Positions 31,411-41,794 of a stretch of DNA of 64,000 nucleotides are shown piece by piece. The notes below the pieces were generated by a model, which saw only the letters and a program-made list of their open reading frames with translations, was not told the origin of the DNA and searched no databases. The DNA lies in contig DWVH01000015.1 in assembly GCA_019120335.1 (NCBI GenBank), positions 1 to 64,000 of the forward strand, in the 5' to 3' direction. The DNA comes from Candidatus Enterococcus stercoripullorum (GTDB taxonomy: Bacteria > Bacillota > Bacilli > Lactobacillales > Enterococcaceae). The position numbers were made by a program, and so were the translations under genes. The number at the start of each line of letters is the position of its first letter. Positions within the stretch are counted from its first letter, which is position 1.

Positions 31411-32097
31411 ATGCCAAAATTAGTTTTTTCACGTCACGGATTAAGTGAATGGAACAAATTAAACCAATTTACAGGTTGGGCTGATGTTGATTTAGCTCCA
31501 GAAGGTGTTGAAGAAGCCAAAGAAGGCGGACGTAAAATTAAAGAAGCAGGCATCGAATTTGATATTGCCTTCACTTCAGTTTTAACTCGCGCAATCAAAA
31601 CATGTAACTTAATCTTAGAATACTCAGATCAATTATGGGTACCTCAAGTGAAATCATGGCGCTTAAACGAACGTCATTATGGTAAATTACAAGGCTTAAA
31701 CAAAAAAGAAACAGCTGAAAAATATGGTGACGAACAAGTTCATATCTGGCGTCGTTCATATGATGTATTACCTCCATTACAAGATGCAAACGATGAAGGC
31801 TCAATCGCTGGCGACCGTCGCTATGCAATGTTAGACCCTCGTGACGTACCAGGAGGAGAAAACCTAAAAGTAACGCTAGAACGTGCTTTACCTTTCTGGC
31901 AAGATCAAATCGCACCAGCTTTATTAGATGGTAAAACTGTTTTAGTAGCTGCTCACGGTAACTCATTACGTGCTTTAGCTAAACACATCGAAGGTATTTC
32001 TGATGAAGATATCATGGACCTTGAAATCCCAACAGGTCAACCATTAGTTTATGAATTAAACGATGACTTATCAGTAGCTAAAAAATACTACTTATAA
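31411..32097 (+). CDS. gpmA: 2,3-bisphosphoglycerate-dependent phosphoglycerate mutase
   Basis: Glycolytic dPGM, 228 residues, interconverting 3- and 2-phosphoglycerate. The phospho-histidine lies in SRHGLSEWN, with [11 protein letters not shown] and [16 protein letters not shown] completing the histidine-phosphatase fold. AAAGGAGAG precedes the ATG. Monocistronic, with a strong terminator after it. Confidence 0.97.
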   Translation: MPKLVFSRHGLSEWNKLNQFTGWADVDLAPEGVEEAKEGGRKIKEAGIEFDIAFTSVLTRAIKTCNLILEYSDQLWVPQVKSWRLNERHYGKLQGLNKKETAEKYGDEQVHIWRRSYDVLPPLQDANDEGSIAGDRRYAMLDPRDVPGGENLKVTLERALPFWQDQIAPALLDGKTVLVAAHGNSLRALAKHIEGISDEDIMDLEIPTGQPLVYELNDDLSVAKKYYL

Positions 32098-32110
32098 TCT
32101 AAAAAAGACA

Positions 32111-32146
32111 AACGCGTGAAAGTTGCGGCCTTCACGCGTTTTTTTG
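32111..32146. terminator. Terminator between gpmA and the convergent dehydrogenase gene
   Basis: AACGCGTGAA (32111-32120) and TTCACGCGTT (32131-32140) form a perfect 10-bp stem followed by a T run on the plus strand; an A-rich flank on the other side means it may also serve the minus-strand gene. Confidence 0.9.
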
Positions 32147-33334
32147 TTAGATAAAGCTTGATTTAGTTAAGCAAGCTTGATAAATCGCTACAACATCTTT
32201 GACTCCAAGCACTTCAAAAGCATCCGTCAACAAACTACTATGATCAATTGCTTGTTGGGCCATCGCTTCAAAATCACGGTCATCTGGTATGCCGACTTCT
32301 GGCAAGGTCATTGGCACTCCATTTTCTTCAAAGAAATCATACAAAGCTTGAATCCCCATCTTCGCCGCTTTCATGCTATCTGGTTCTTGAATTTGCCAAA
32401 CATTGCGAGCAAAGCGTTCAATCTTTGGTAAAGTTTGTTCGTTTAAGATATAGTCTAACCAACGAGGCGTCAAGATTGCTAAGCCGATACCATGCGTAAT
32501 ATCATAAAAAGCACTTAATTCGTGTTCCATCGCATGACAAGACCAGGCACCTTTGCGACCACTGCCTACCAAACCGTTTAAAGCTAAAGTCGAAGCCCAC
32601 ATTAAATTCGCCCGTGCATCATAATGCGTAGGTTCATGTAGGGCAACTGGCATGCATTGAATGACGGTTTTCATTAATCCTTCTGCAATCGAATCTTGTA
32701 CTTCGGTCCCTGGTGTTAAATTGAAGTATTGTTCCATCAAGTGACTCAAGATATCCGCCGAACCAGCCAATGTTTGATACTTACTTACTGAAAATGTCAA
32801 ACTAGGATCTAGGAATGAAACTTTAGGCAAGAAGTTTGTGCCGTGAATGCCAAGTTTTTGTTTAGCATTTAAATCTGAAATGACAGCCCCACGGTTCATT
32901 TCCGTACCAGTAGCTGCTAAAGTCAAAATCGTCACCAAAGGAATAGTCGGCCCTTCATAACGACGGGATAAAACCATTTTCCATGGATCTCCTTCATAAA
33001 AGACGGCCCCACTAATCACCTTGGAACAATCGATAACCGACCCACCACCTACCGCTAAAATGACATCGATTTTATGGTGTTTACAAAGCATCACACCTTC
33101 ACGGACACTTTCAATTTTCGGATTTGGATCAACCCCGCCTAATTCAAACATCTTTAAACCATTCTCTTTTAGCAACGTCTTGATTTTTTCGTATAAGCCA
33201 CTGCGCTTGATACTACCGCCGCCATAAACCAATAAAACATTTTTACCAAATTGGTTCAATACACTAGGCAATTCAGCTAGGCGGTCTTTCCCAAAGCGAA
33301 TATCGGTGGAGACGTTAAAGTTAAAATTTTCCAT
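32147..33334 (-). CDS. Iron-containing alcohol dehydrogenase (butanol-dehydrogenase-like)
   Basis: A 395-residue NAD(P)-dependent group III alcohol dehydrogenase resembling the YugJ/Bdh subgroup. Visible are the nucleotide-binding GGGSVIDCSKVISG near residue 96, TLAATGTEMN, and metal ligands in GSADILSHLMEQYF and CHAMEHELSAFYDITHGIG (Asp and three His). The physiological substrate is unknown; NADPH-dependent aldehyde reduction is usual in this subgroup. Monocistronic, convergent with gpmA. Confidence 0.88.
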   Translation of the reverse strand: MENFNFNVSTDIRFGKDRLAELPSVLNQFGKNVLLVYGGGSIKRSGLYEKIKTLLKENGLKMFELGGVDPNPKIESVREGVMLCKHHKIDVILAVGGGSVIDCSKVISGAVFYEGDPWKMVLSRRYEGPTIPLVTILTLAATGTEMNRGAVISDLNAKQKLGIHGTNFLPKVSFLDPSLTFSVSKYQTLAGSADILSHLMEQYFNLTPGTEVQDSIAEGLMKTVIQCMPVALHEPTHYDARANLMWASTLALNGLVGSGRKGAWSCHAMEHELSAFYDITHGIGLAILTPRWLDYILNEQTLPKIERFARNVWQIQEPDSMKAAKMGIQALYDFFEENGVPMTLPEVGIPDDRDFEAMAQQAIDHSSLLTDAFEVLGVKDVVAIYQACLTKSSFI

Positions 33335-33385
33335 CTAGGCTTCCTCCTCGTATTTAATACTCATATTTTAACAAACTCTAAGAAA

Positions 33386-33418
33386 AAAAGCTCTAGAAAG
33401 ACGCTCTCTAGAACTTTT
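33386..33418 (-). terminator. Terminator after deoD
   Basis: On the minus strand a 12-bp stem with one G-U pair (centred on CTAGA) is followed by seven T residues, eight bases after the deoD stop. Confidence 0.8.
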
Positions 33419-33425
33419 TTCATAT

Positions 33426-34133
33426 TTATGCACGAATGGCTGTTTCTAAGCCGACCTTAATCATATCGTTGAAAGTTAATTGACGTTCTTCAGCCGTTGT
33501 TTCTTCACCGGTAATAATATGATCACTCACTGTACAAATTGCCAATGTTTTCACGTTGAATTTCGCTCCTAAGTAATAAAGGGCCGCCGCTTCCATCTCT
33601 ACACCCATAACGCCTAAATCGGCAAGGGCTAAGGTTTCAGTCATATCATCTTTATAAAAACTATCTTCTGACAAGAGATTGCCGACATGGGTAGTAGTTC
33701 CCATTTCTTGCGCCACTTCATAAGCTGTTTTTAGCAAATCAAAGTTCGCAATTGGGGCAAAGTGGAATGAGTGGAAATTTTTAGCAATCATTGAAGAACT
33801 TGTTACTGCACCTTGACCTAAAACTAAGTCACGCACATGCACATCTTTAGAAATCGCGCCACAAGTTCCCACGCGAATCAAGGTTTTCACGCCATATGAA
33901 TTGATTAACTCATGGGCATAAATCGTCGCAGAAGGCATCCCCATCCCGGTACCTTGAACTGAGATTCTTTCGCCTTTATAAGTACCTGTAAAACCTAACA
34001 TCCCACGGACATTGTTATAGCAAACAGGATTTTCTAAAAAGGTTTCAGCAATATATTTGGCGCGCAATGGATCGCCTGGTAATAAAATTTTATCAGCAAT
34101 TTCGCCTGCTTTGGCTTCAATATGAACACTCAT
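33426..34133 (-). CDS. deoD: Purine-nucleoside phosphorylase, DeoD type
   Basis: Hexameric-type PNP, 235 residues, that phosphorolyses purine (deoxy)ribonucleosides. [14 protein letters not shown] near residue 18, [16 protein letters not shown] and [13 protein letters not shown] are the PNP_UDP family signatures. Last gene of deoB-punA-deoD. Together with PunA it gives the cell both PNP classes. Confidence 0.95.
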   Translation of the reverse strand: MSVHIEAKAGEIADKILLPGDPLRAKYIAETFLENPVCYNNVRGMLGFTGTYKGERISVQGTGMGMPSATIYAHELINSYGVKTLIRVGTCGAISKDVHVRDLVLGQGAVTSSSMIAKNFHSFHFAPIANFDLLKTAYEVAQEMGTTTHVGNLLSEDSFYKDDMTETLALADLGVMGVEMEAAALYYLGAKFNVKTLAICTVSDHIITGEETTAEERQLTFNDMIKVGLETAIRA

Positions 34134-34193
34134 GAAAATTCTCCTTTAATTTTTTTAAGCTTTATCAATCAAATCGGGCTATTCACCGCACAA

Positions 34194-35009
34194 TTATAGT
34201 TTAGCTAGTGTTTCTTTGACTAAAGATTTGAACGCTACTTTGACACGTTCGGTGGTTTCAACGACTTCTTCATGGTTTAAATTTGCTTGCATCCCCGCAG
34301 CAAGATTCGTAATACACGAAATACCTAAAACACGTAAACCACTATGAACAGCAACAATTACTTCTGGAACCGTAGACATCCCTACTGCATCAGCGCCAGC
34401 AATTCGAGCAAAGCGCACTTCTGCAGGTGTTTCGTAGGTTGGACCTGAAAATCCCATATAAACACCTTCTTTAAGATGTAATCCTTTACTTGCAGCCACT
34501 TCTTTAGCGACATTGCGGTAAGATTCATCATATGCTTTTGACATATCTGGGAAGCGTGGACCCATTTCCTCTTCATTTTTACCAATTAATGGATTTGCAC
34601 CCATAAAATTAATATGGTCCGTAATCAACATTAAATCACCCGGTGTAAAACTTTCATTCACGCCACCACAGGCATTGGTCACCACTAAGGAATGAGCCTT
34701 CAAGCCAGCCATCACACGCACTGGATAAGTAACAACTTGCATACTATGACCTTCGTAATAATGGAAACGACCTTGCATCGCCAAGACTTTTTTCCCTGCT
34801 AAAGTTCCATAAACAAGTTGTCCAGCATGTCCCACAACGGTAGAAACTGGAAAATGTGGAATCTGCGCATAAGGAATCACTACTTTATCTTCAATTTCTT
34901 CGGCTAATTCACCTAATCCTGAACCCAAAATCAAACCAAATTCGACTTCTTTCACGCCTTGTTCGTGAATATATTGAATTGTTTCTAATAATTTTTCTTG
35001 TAAAGTCAT
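34194..35009 (-). CDS. punA: Purine-nucleoside phosphorylase, PunA/trimeric type
   Basis: A 271-residue class-I (trimeric) PNP, mainly for guanosine and inosine. GLILGSGLGELAEEIED, GRFHYYEGHSM and VGMSTVPEVIVAVH are visible. The ATG at 35009 has GAGGTGAG upstream; eight upstream in-frame codons are not conserved. It begins 24 nt after deoB. Confidence 0.94.
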   Translation of the reverse strand: MTLQEKLLETIQYIHEQGVKEVEFGLILGSGLGELAEEIEDKVVIPYAQIPHFPVSTVVGHAGQLVYGTLAGKKVLAMQGRFHYYEGHSMQVVTYPVRVMAGLKAHSLVVTNACGGVNESFTPGDLMLITDHINFMGANPLIGKNEEEMGPRFPDMSKAYDESYRNVAKEVAASKGLHLKEGVYMGFSGPTYETPAEVRFARIAGADAVGMSTVPEVIVAVHSGLRVLGISCITNLAAGMQANLNHEEVVETTERVKVAFKSLVKETLAKL

Positions 35010-35033
35010 TTTCTCACCTCGAATGATTATCAA

Positions 35034-36200
35034 TTATTTTAATAAACTTAAAAAGCTCTTACCGTTTTCAGTAGCAGGTACGCCAAAGTTTTCAGCAATT
35101 GTTGCAGCAATATCTGAATAGAAACCTTGAGGAAGGGCGCCTTGTTCTTTCATACGCTTACTAAATGCAAGTAATGGCACATATTCACGGGTATGGTCTG
35201 TACCGCTAAAGGTTGGATCATTTCCGTGGTCAGCAGTAATTAATAATAAATCATCTTCACGCATCGCATCAACAAGTTCTGGAATACGCGCATCAAATTC
35301 TTCAATGGCATTGGCATAACCTTGTACATCACGACGATGACCAAATAATGCATCAAAATCAACTAAGTTTGTAAAGCTTAAACCATCGAAATCTTTGGCC
35401 ATCACTTTCAATAATTGATCGACACCATCCATATTACTCTTAGTACGAATCGCTTCAGTAATTCCTTGACCATTGAAAATATCATTAATCTTACCGACAG
35501 CAATTACATCTTTACCGGCATCTTTTAATGAATTTAAGACAGTATGACCAAAAGGATTTAACGCATAGTCATGGCGATTGCTGGTACGTGTGAAGTTACC
35601 TGGTGTACCCACATATGGACGCGCAATAATACGACCAATCATATAAGGTTCATCACGTGTAATTTCACGAACGTACTCACAAATACGATATAATTCTTCT
35701 AATGGAATGACTTCTTCGTGAGCGGCAATTTGTAAAACTGGATCTGCTGAAGTATAAACGATTAAATCACCCGTTTCCATTTGATGTTTGCCATAATCAT
35801 CAATAACTTTGGTACCTGAATATGGCAAATTGCAGACTACTTTACGTCCAGAAAAGGCTTCAATTTTATCTAACAATTCTTGTGGGAAACCATTTGGAAA
35901 GACCCGGAAAGGCTTTTTAATGTTTAGTCCCATAATTTCCCAGTGACCAGTCATAGTATCTTTACCCACTGAAATTTCTTCAAGTTTTGTGGCATAACCT
36001 TGATGATTTTCAACTGCTTTGACTCCTTTTAATGGCGCGATGGTACCTAGTCCTAGATTTTCTAGATGAGGAATCGTAAGTCCAGCTACTTCAGCAATAT
36101 GCCCTAAAGTATCCGCACCGACATCGTTAAATTTGTCCGCATCTGGTGCTTGACCTATCCCTACAGAATCTAAAACAATTAAGTGTACACGTTTGAACAT
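35034..36200 (-). CDS. deoB: Phosphopentomutase
   Basis: Converts (deoxy)ribose-1-P to (deoxy)ribose-5-P; 388 residues, alkaline-phosphatase superfamily. Metal-site segments are [33 protein letters not shown] and [19 protein letters not shown]. First gene of the deoB-punA-deoD unit. A terminator lies upstream of it, and no clear promoter could be picked out in 36201-36260. Confidence 0.97.
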   Translation of the reverse strand: MFKRVHLIVLDSVGIGQAPDADKFNDVGADTLGHIAEVAGLTIPHLENLGLGTIAPLKGVKAVENHQGYATKLEEISVGKDTMTGHWEIMGLNIKKPFRVFPNGFPQELLDKIEAFSGRKVVCNLPYSGTKVIDDYGKHQMETGDLIVYTSADPVLQIAAHEEVIPLEELYRICEYVREITRDEPYMIGRIIARPYVGTPGNFTRTSNRHDYALNPFGHTVLNSLKDAGKDVIAVGKINDIFNGQGITEAIRTKSNMDGVDQLLKVMAKDFDGLSFTNLVDFDALFGHRRDVQGYANAIEEFDARIPELVDAMREDDLLLITADHGNDPTFSGTDHTREYVPLLAFSKRMKEQGALPQGFYSDIAATIAENFGVPATENGKSFLSLLK

Positions 36201-36260
36201 GTTATCCCTGCTTTCTATTCATATTAAAGCCGCTTTTCGACTCTATTTACTTAATAAAAT

Positions 36261-36297
36261 AAGGAGAACCATCAGCACATATCCGATTGTCCTCCTT
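36261..36297 (-). terminator. Terminator after the nup operon
   Basis: AAGGAG-type arms (36261-36268 and 36290-36297) pair at 7 of 8 positions. On the minus strand the stem is followed by ATTTTATT. It is a modest terminator, so partial read-through into deoB is plausible. Confidence 0.55.
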
Positions 36298-36385
36298 AAG
36301 TTTATTCAATCTTGGTTGTGCTTACATTGTGATTATAGCAAGCTTTGAACCTCGACAAAAGGACAAATGTCTTCTTGTCAACAGA

Positions 36386-37339
36386 TTATTTTGATTTAAT
36401 ATAGTTGGTACCATTCGCTTTTGGACCAGCCGCTTGACCAAAGAACACAACCAATACGATAATCGTCAATACATAAGGCGCGATTAATAAGTAAACATCT
36501 GGAATCGAAGCAATAAATGGAATTGCCTTACCAGCAATACTTAAGTTTTGTGAGAAGCCAAAGAATAGAGCCGCTCCCATGGCACCAATTGGATTCCATT
36601 TACCGAAAATCATCGCTGCCATCGAAATGAAACCTTGACCAGCAATAGTAGTTACCGCGAAACGTCCAGCAATTGATTGGGCGAATAAAGCACCACCCAT
36701 ACCGCCTAAGAAACCAGAGATTAATACTCCAGCATAACGCATCGCATAAACATTAATCCCTAAAGTATCCGCTGCTTGTGGATGTTCACCTACAGAACGT
36801 AGACGTAAACCAAATTTTGTTTTAAATACAACAAACCAAGCAACAAAAGAAATTAAAATCGCAATATACGCAGTTAATGAGGTTTTGGCAAAGAATAATT
36901 TACCAAGTACTGGAATATCCCCTAAAACTGGAAAATGGAAATAACCAAAGAATTCTTGGATACTATCTGTTTGACCTTTATCATACAAATCTTTTACTAA
37001 AAAGACTGCTAAAGCTGGTGCCATTAAGTTCATTACCGTACCACTGATGATATGATCGGCGCGAAAGTTAATCGTCGCCACCGCATGTAGTAGTGAAAAT
37101 AGGCAACCTACTACCCCACCGACTAATAAACCAAGCCAAGGGGTTAACTTACCAAATTGAGAGGCATAAGTTAAGTTAAAGACCACTGAACTAAAGGCCC
37201 CCATAACCATGATACCTTCCAAACCAACGTTAACAACCCCACTTCGTTCAGAGAAAACGCCACCTAGCGCAGTCAAAATTAACGGAGCTGCATAAATCAA
37301 TGTTTGCGTTATAATTGTAGCAATTGCATCTAGATTCAT
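36386..37339 (-). CDS. nupQ: Nucleoside ABC transporter permease NupQ-like
   Basis: A 317-residue inner-membrane permease of the LivH/BPD_transp_2 family, with about nine hydrophobic helices. Characteristic text is GGVFSERSGVVNVGLEGIMV near residue 26. It overlaps the nupP stop by one base. With NupO, NupP and the BMP lipoprotein it forms a nucleoside importer. Confidence 0.9.
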   Translation of the reverse strand: MNLDAIATIITQTLIYAAPLILTALGGVFSERSGVVNVGLEGIMVMGAFSSVVFNLTYASQFGKLTPWLGLLVGGVVGCLFSLLHAVATINFRADHIISGTVMNLMAPALAVFLVKDLYDKGQTDSIQEFFGYFHFPVLGDIPVLGKLFFAKTSLTAYIAILISFVAWFVVFKTKFGLRLRSVGEHPQAADTLGINVYAMRYAGVLISGFLGGMGGALFAQSIAGRFAVTTIAGQGFISMAAMIFGKWNPIGAMGAALFFGFSQNLSIAGKAIPFIASIPDVYLLIAPYVLTIIVLVVFFGQAAGPKANGTNYIKSK

Positions 37340-38487
37340 TAGATGGTCCCTCCTTCTTGACTTTCTTCATTTGGTTTTGAATCTTTTTCAACTTTTACGG
37401 TTGCGGCTTTTTTACCGGTGAGTTTAGCCAATACATAGCGAATCACAAAGCTAATACCAACAAAGAAAATGATAATCGCAATATCAATATTGACTAATTC
37501 AGATGGAATACCGACAACTTGCATCCCTTGACCACCTAGTTGTAAAACACTAAATAGCAAAGCAGCAGCAAAAATACCAAGCGAGCTACCATTACCAAGT
37601 AGCGATACTGCCATTCCATCAAAACCAATGGCTAACGAAGAACTTTGTGAAGTGAAGTTTTCAAAAGTACCTAAACCTAAAACAACACCACCCATACCTG
37701 CTAGAGCTCCAGAAATGACCATTGAAACGATAATTGTACGTTTACTAGACATCCCTGCATATTCTGAAGCAAATGGATTTAACCCAACTGCACGAATTTC
37801 AAATCCTAAAGTGGTTTTCTTCATCACAAACCAAACTACAATCAAAGCAATGATAGCGAAGAAAATACCTAAGTTTAATCGAGAATTATTCGTTAAATCA
37901 GCTAACCAAGGTGTTTGTAAAGAAGCACTCTTGCTAACGGATACCGTCATCCCTTTACTTTGAATAATCTTTGGACTCATCACATTATTGACAATGTGAT
38001 TTCCGATATGAAGTAAAATATAATTCATCATAATAGTTACAATAACTTCACTCGTACCAAAGAAAGCTCGTAAAAATCCAGGAATCGCCCCGGCAATCGC
38101 ACCCGCCAATACCCCAGCGATAATTGCAATAGGTAATACCACTAAACGCGGCGCATCAGGCATGGATAAAGCAATCCAAATACTGGTCACCCAACCACAT
38201 AAGGCTTGTCCAGACAAACCGATATTGAAGAAACCGGCTGTATTAGCAATCGCAAAACCTAAAGCCGTAAAAATTAGCGGTGCTGCCGATACAAAGATTT
38301 CACCGATATTACGCGGATTGACTTCACCAGTTAATGGATTTAAAAAGGCTGTTTTAAACATTTGTCCATAACCTTCAATCGGATTAAACCCAAATCCTAG
38401 CATGATCAAACCACCTAGAACAAAACCTAGGATAACAGCGATAATCGGCACAATGATATTTTGAATTCTTTCTGATTTATTATGCAT
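37339..38487 (-). CDS. nupP: Nucleoside ABC transporter permease NupP-like
   Basis: A 382-residue permease of the same superfamily as its neighbour, with a longer N-terminus and a charged C-terminal tail rich in Lys/Glu. It contains NTAGFFNIGLSGQALCGW. The ATG at 38487 is taken as the start (AGGTGAGG upstream); a GTG three codons earlier is possible. It overlaps the nupO stop by 8 nt. Confidence 0.9.
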   Translation of the reverse strand: MHNKSERIQNIIVPIIAVILGFVLGGLIMLGFGFNPIEGYGQMFKTAFLNPLTGEVNPRNIGEIFVSAAPLIFTALGFAIANTAGFFNIGLSGQALCGWVTSIWIALSMPDAPRLVVLPIAIIAGVLAGAIAGAIPGFLRAFFGTSEVIVTIMMNYILLHIGNHIVNNVMSPKIIQSKGMTVSVSKSASLQTPWLADLTNNSRLNLGIFFAIIALIVVWFVMKKTTLGFEIRAVGLNPFASEYAGMSSKRTIIVSMVISGALAGMGGVVLGLGTFENFTSQSSSLAIGFDGMAVSLLGNGSSLGIFAAALLFSVLQLGGQGMQVVGIPSELVNIDIAIIIFFVGISFVIRYVLAKLTGKKAATVKVEKDSKPNEESQEGGTI

Positions 38488-40051
38488 TTGCCTCACCTAC
38501 CTCGCTATTTGCTAATTCTTTTCTGGCCTCTTCTAATGAATAACCTGCCATTAATAGACCTAATTCTTGTTCATTGGTTTCTTTTGGATCCACTATCCCA
38601 ACAATTTTACCACCATGAATAACAGCGATTCGGTCAGATACATTTAAGATTTCATCTAATTCAAAACTGATTAATAAGACGGCTTTCATCTTATCGCGTT
38701 GATCAATCAAACGTTTATGGATAAACTCAATCGCCCCAACGTCCAAACCTCGCGTAGGGTTCGCAACAATCAATAAATCTGGATCGCGGCTAACTTCACG
38801 GGCGATAATCGCTTTTTGTTGGTTCCCACCTGATAAAGCTTTAGCCGGAACGATTTCACTTGCAGCTCGCACGTCAAATTCTTGCATTAAATCACGAGCA
38901 TGCTCATTGATTTCATTGTAATTTAAAATACCATTTTTACTTAATGGATCCGTAAAGTAAGTTTGTAGTGCGATATTTTCTGCCAAAGTCATATCCAATA
39001 CTAAACCATATTTATGGCGGTCTTCAGGGACATGACCCACACCTTCCAAAGTAATTTTACGTGGGCGTTGGTTGGTAATATCATCGCCATTTAGCGTGAC
39101 TTTACCACTTTCAACTTTACGCAAACCAGTTAAAGCCTGAACCAATTCAGATTGTCCATTACCATCAATTCCGGCAATTCCTAACACTTCACCAGCACGA
39201 ACTTCAAGCGATAGACCTTTCACTGCTTCTAAGCCACGGTTTTCTTTAACCACCAAATCTTGCACAGACAAGACCACTTCTTGTGGATTTGCATCCTTTT
39301 TAGGAGTTTTGAAGGATACCGCACGTCCTACCATCATGTCAGCTAATTGTTGACTAGTTACATCTTTGACATCCACTGTACCGATATATTTACCGCGACG
39401 AATAACGGTACAACGGTCGGCAACTGCTTTAATTTCATCCAATTTATGGGTAATTAAGATGATTGACTTTCCTTCTTTAATTAATTCTTTCATAATAATA
39501 ATAAGTTCTTCAATTTCTTGAGGAGTCAATACTGCAGTTGGTTCGTCAAAAATTAAGACATCGGCACCACGATAAAGTGTTTTTAAAATTTCAACACGTT
39601 GTTGCATTCCAACTGAAATATCACGAACATAAGCATCTGGATCGACTTGCAAGCCGTATTGTTCAGAGATTTTTACAATTTCTTCTTTCGCTTTTTTACG
39701 ATCTAAGACACCCAAATGACTAATTTCGCTACCTAACATAATATTTTCAGTTACGGTAAACGCATCTACTAACATGAAATGCTGGTGAACCATTCCAATT
39801 CCTAATTTATTAGCAGTTGTAGGGCTTGTAATCTGTACCACTTCTCCATTTAAGAGAATATCTCCAGAAGTTGGTTGCAAAAGTCCGGCCAACATATTCA
39901 TCATAGTTGACTTACCCGCACCATTTTCTCCAAGCAAGGCATGAATTTCTCCACGACGTACTTGTAGATTTACTTGATCATTTGCTACAAAGCTACCAAA
40001 AATTTTGGTTACATTTCGCATCTCAACGACATTTTCAAATCCTTGAGTCAA
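38480..40051 (-). CDS. nupO: Nucleoside ABC transporter ATPase NupO-like
   Basis: A 523-residue double ATPase. The first cassette has Walker A GENGAGKST, an atypical signature ISVGMQQRVE and LIFDEPTAVL. The second has GIDGNGQSEL in place of a canonical Walker A, signature LSGGNQQK and LIVANPTRGLD. That asymmetry is normal for the sugar/nucleoside CUT2-like family. The start is a TTG at 40051 after GGAAG repeats; the next in-frame ATG lacks a ribosome-binding site. Confidence 0.9.
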   Translation of the reverse strand: MTQGFENVVEMRNVTKIFGSFVANDQVNLQVRRGEIHALLGENGAGKSTMMNMLAGLLQPTSGDILLNGEVVQITSPTTANKLGIGMVHQHFMLVDAFTVTENIMLGSEISHLGVLDRKKAKEEIVKISEQYGLQVDPDAYVRDISVGMQQRVEILKTLYRGADVLIFDEPTAVLTPQEIEELIIIMKELIKEGKSIILITHKLDEIKAVADRCTVIRRGKYIGTVDVKDVTSQQLADMMVGRAVSFKTPKKDANPQEVVLSVQDLVVKENRGLEAVKGLSLEVRAGEVLGIAGIDGNGQSELVQALTGLRKVESGKVTLNGDDITNQRPRKITLEGVGHVPEDRHKYGLVLDMTLAENIALQTYFTDPLSKNGILNYNEINEHARDLMQEFDVRAASEIVPAKALSGGNQQKAIIAREVSRDPDLLIVANPTRGLDVGAIEFIHKRLIDQRDKMKAVLLISFELDEILNVSDRIAVIHGGKIVGIVDPKETNEQELGLLMAGYSLEEARKELANSEVGEANA

Positions 40052-40163
40052 CTTCCTTCACTTCCTTACTTATAAACATGATGCATCAACATTTTTTGTG
40101 AAAAATCAATTCCCACAATTAAAGAGATTAACTTAGTCTCCTTAATTGTAACCTTGATAGAAA

Positions 40164-40195
40164 CTGTGACCTTATCACAAAGGATAAGATCACAG
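40164..40195 (-). other. Intra-operon hairpin between bmpA and nupO
   Basis: CTGTGACCTTATC and GATAAGATCACAG form a 13-bp stem with one mismatch around a 6-nt loop, just after the bmpA stop in a 160-nt gap. Only a weak T-rich tail follows on the minus strand. It fits partial termination or 3'-end protection that keeps lipoprotein mRNA above ABC subunit mRNA. Confidence 0.6.
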
Positions 40196-40211
40196 AATAC
40201 ATTACATTTAA

Positions 40212-41312
40212 TTATTTACTTGGTTTTTCTGGTACTTCAACTTTACCATCTAAGATATCTTTCTTAGCTGATTCAACTTGTTTCTTAGCTTCATCACTTA
40301 AGAAACCATCTGTTAAATCAACCCCACCATCTTTAAGACCGTATACTAAGTGTTTACCACCAGGGAATTTACCATCAGCAGCTTTTTGAGAAATATCGGC
40401 AACTGCAGCACCTACACCTTTAAGTGTTGAACAAAGTGTTAAGTTCGCATCTTTACCATCTTTAGTCTTGAAAGCTCCTTCTGCTTGTTGGTCGCTATCT
40501 ACACCGATAACCCAAACTTGTTTGTCTTTTAATTCTGCTTCAGTTAATTGTTCATCAATTGCTTTAGCTTCTTGGAATACCCCTTGACCAGTACCACCTG
40601 AAGCGTGGAAGATAACGTCTGCGCCACCTTCAAAGATTTGAGCAGCAACAGCTTTACCTTTCGCAGGATCTCCGAATGAACCAGCATATTGTACATCAAC
40701 TGTAATTGTCTTACCTAATTTCTTAGCAGTTTCTTCTACACCTTTCACAAATCCAGCTTCAAAGCGGTCAATAACAACCCCTTCTTCACCACCGATGAAA
40801 CCTACTTTATTTGTCTTAGTAGTAGCAGCCGCAGCAGCACCAGCTAAGTAAGAAGCTTCATTATCTTTGAAAGTAGCAGATACTACATTCTTTTTACCTT
40901 CGATGACTGAGTCAATGATACCAAAGTTATAATCTTTGTTTTGGTCAGCAGCTTTTTCTACTTCAGGTTGTAGTTTGAAACCAATACCGAAAATAGTCTT
41001 GAAACCATTTTGCACGGCAGAGTTAAGGTTAGTAGCATAAGCTGATTCTTTGTCAGATTGGAAATAGTTATAACCACCTACACCTTTTTTCAAACCATTT
41101 TCTTTACCCCAAGCTTGTAATCCTTCCCAAGCTGATTGGTTAAATGAACGGTCATCAACCCCACCAACGTCTGTAACCATTGCTACACTCTTGTTGTCTT
41201 TGGCAGCATCTTTTTTCTCGCTGTCATTTGACTTGTTACCACCACAAGCTGCTAATACTAATGTACTAGTTAATGCAACTGTAGCTAAACCGAATAATTT
41301 TGCTTTTTTCAT
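40212..41312 (-). CDS. bmpA: BMP-family nucleoside-binding lipoprotein
   Basis: A 366-residue extracellular solute-binding lipoprotein of the BMP (PnrA-like) family. A lipoprotein signal peptide ends in the lipobox LAAC, cysteine at residue 23, followed by a Ser/Lys/Asp-rich linker. Motifs VTDVGGVDDRSFNQSAWEGL and FIGGEEGVVIDRFEAGFVKG are typical. Purine nucleoside binding is inferred from the family and from the nupOPQ, cdd, deoC and pdp neighbours. Confidence 0.92.
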   Translation of the reverse strand: MKKAKLFGLATVALTSTLVLAACGGNKSNDSEKKDAAKDNKSVAMVTDVGGVDDRSFNQSAWEGLQAWGKENGLKKGVGGYNYFQSDKESAYATNLNSAVQNGFKTIFGIGFKLQPEVEKAADQNKDYNFGIIDSVIEGKKNVVSATFKDNEASYLAGAAAAATTKTNKVGFIGGEEGVVIDRFEAGFVKGVEETAKKLGKTITVDVQYAGSFGDPAKGKAVAAQIFEGGADVIFHASGGTGQGVFQEAKAIDEQLTEAELKDKQVWVIGVDSDQQAEGAFKTKDGKDANLTLCSTLKGVGAAVADISQKAADGKFPGGKHLVYGLKDGGVDLTDGFLSDEAKKQVESAKKDILDGKVEVPEKPSK

Positions 41313-41377
41313 CTCTGTAAAGCCCCCTAAATTAGATAAGTCTTATATGTTATCAGCAATATGCTGGATAACCATGA

Positions 41378-41782
41378 TTAATGAATGTGTAAATCTTGAT
41401 TGGAAAAAGAGTATGGTAACAATTCTCCAACCGTCATTTCTTTTAATACACCATTTTCGCCAATCAATGTAACTGGCATATCAGGCGTACAAAATTCTGC
41501 CATCACTTGACGACAAGCCCCACATGGAGAGATTGGTTCAGGTGTATGGCCGGCAATCACCAAATGCGTAAAGTCACGTTTACCTTCTGATACTGCCTTA
41601 AAGAATGCAGTTCTTTCGGCACAGTTTGTTAAGCCGTAAGAAGCATTTTCGATATTAATTCCTTGATAAAGTGTGCCATCTTCACAGACAAGACACGCCC
41701 CTACCGGAAAATGGGAATAAGGGACGTAAGCTTTATCAAGGGCTTGCGTTGCTAAATCAATCCATTCTTGTTTAGCTTTCAT
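41378..41782 (-). CDS. cdd: Cytidine deaminase
   Basis: A 134-residue zinc enzyme deaminating cytidine and deoxycytidine. Zinc and catalytic residues are in NCAERTAFF and PCGACRQV. The ATG at 41782 with AAGGTG 5 nt upstream is preferred to a GTG two codons earlier. Located between deoC and bmpA in the nucleoside operon. Confidence 0.96.
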   Translation of the reverse strand: MKAKQEWIDLATQALDKAYVPYSHFPVGACLVCEDGTLYQGINIENASYGLTNCAERTAFFKAVSEGKRDFTHLVIAGHTPEPISPCGACRQVMAEFCTPDMPVTLIGENGVLKEMTVGELLPYSFSNQDLHIH

Positions 41783-41794
41783 ATACACACCTTC

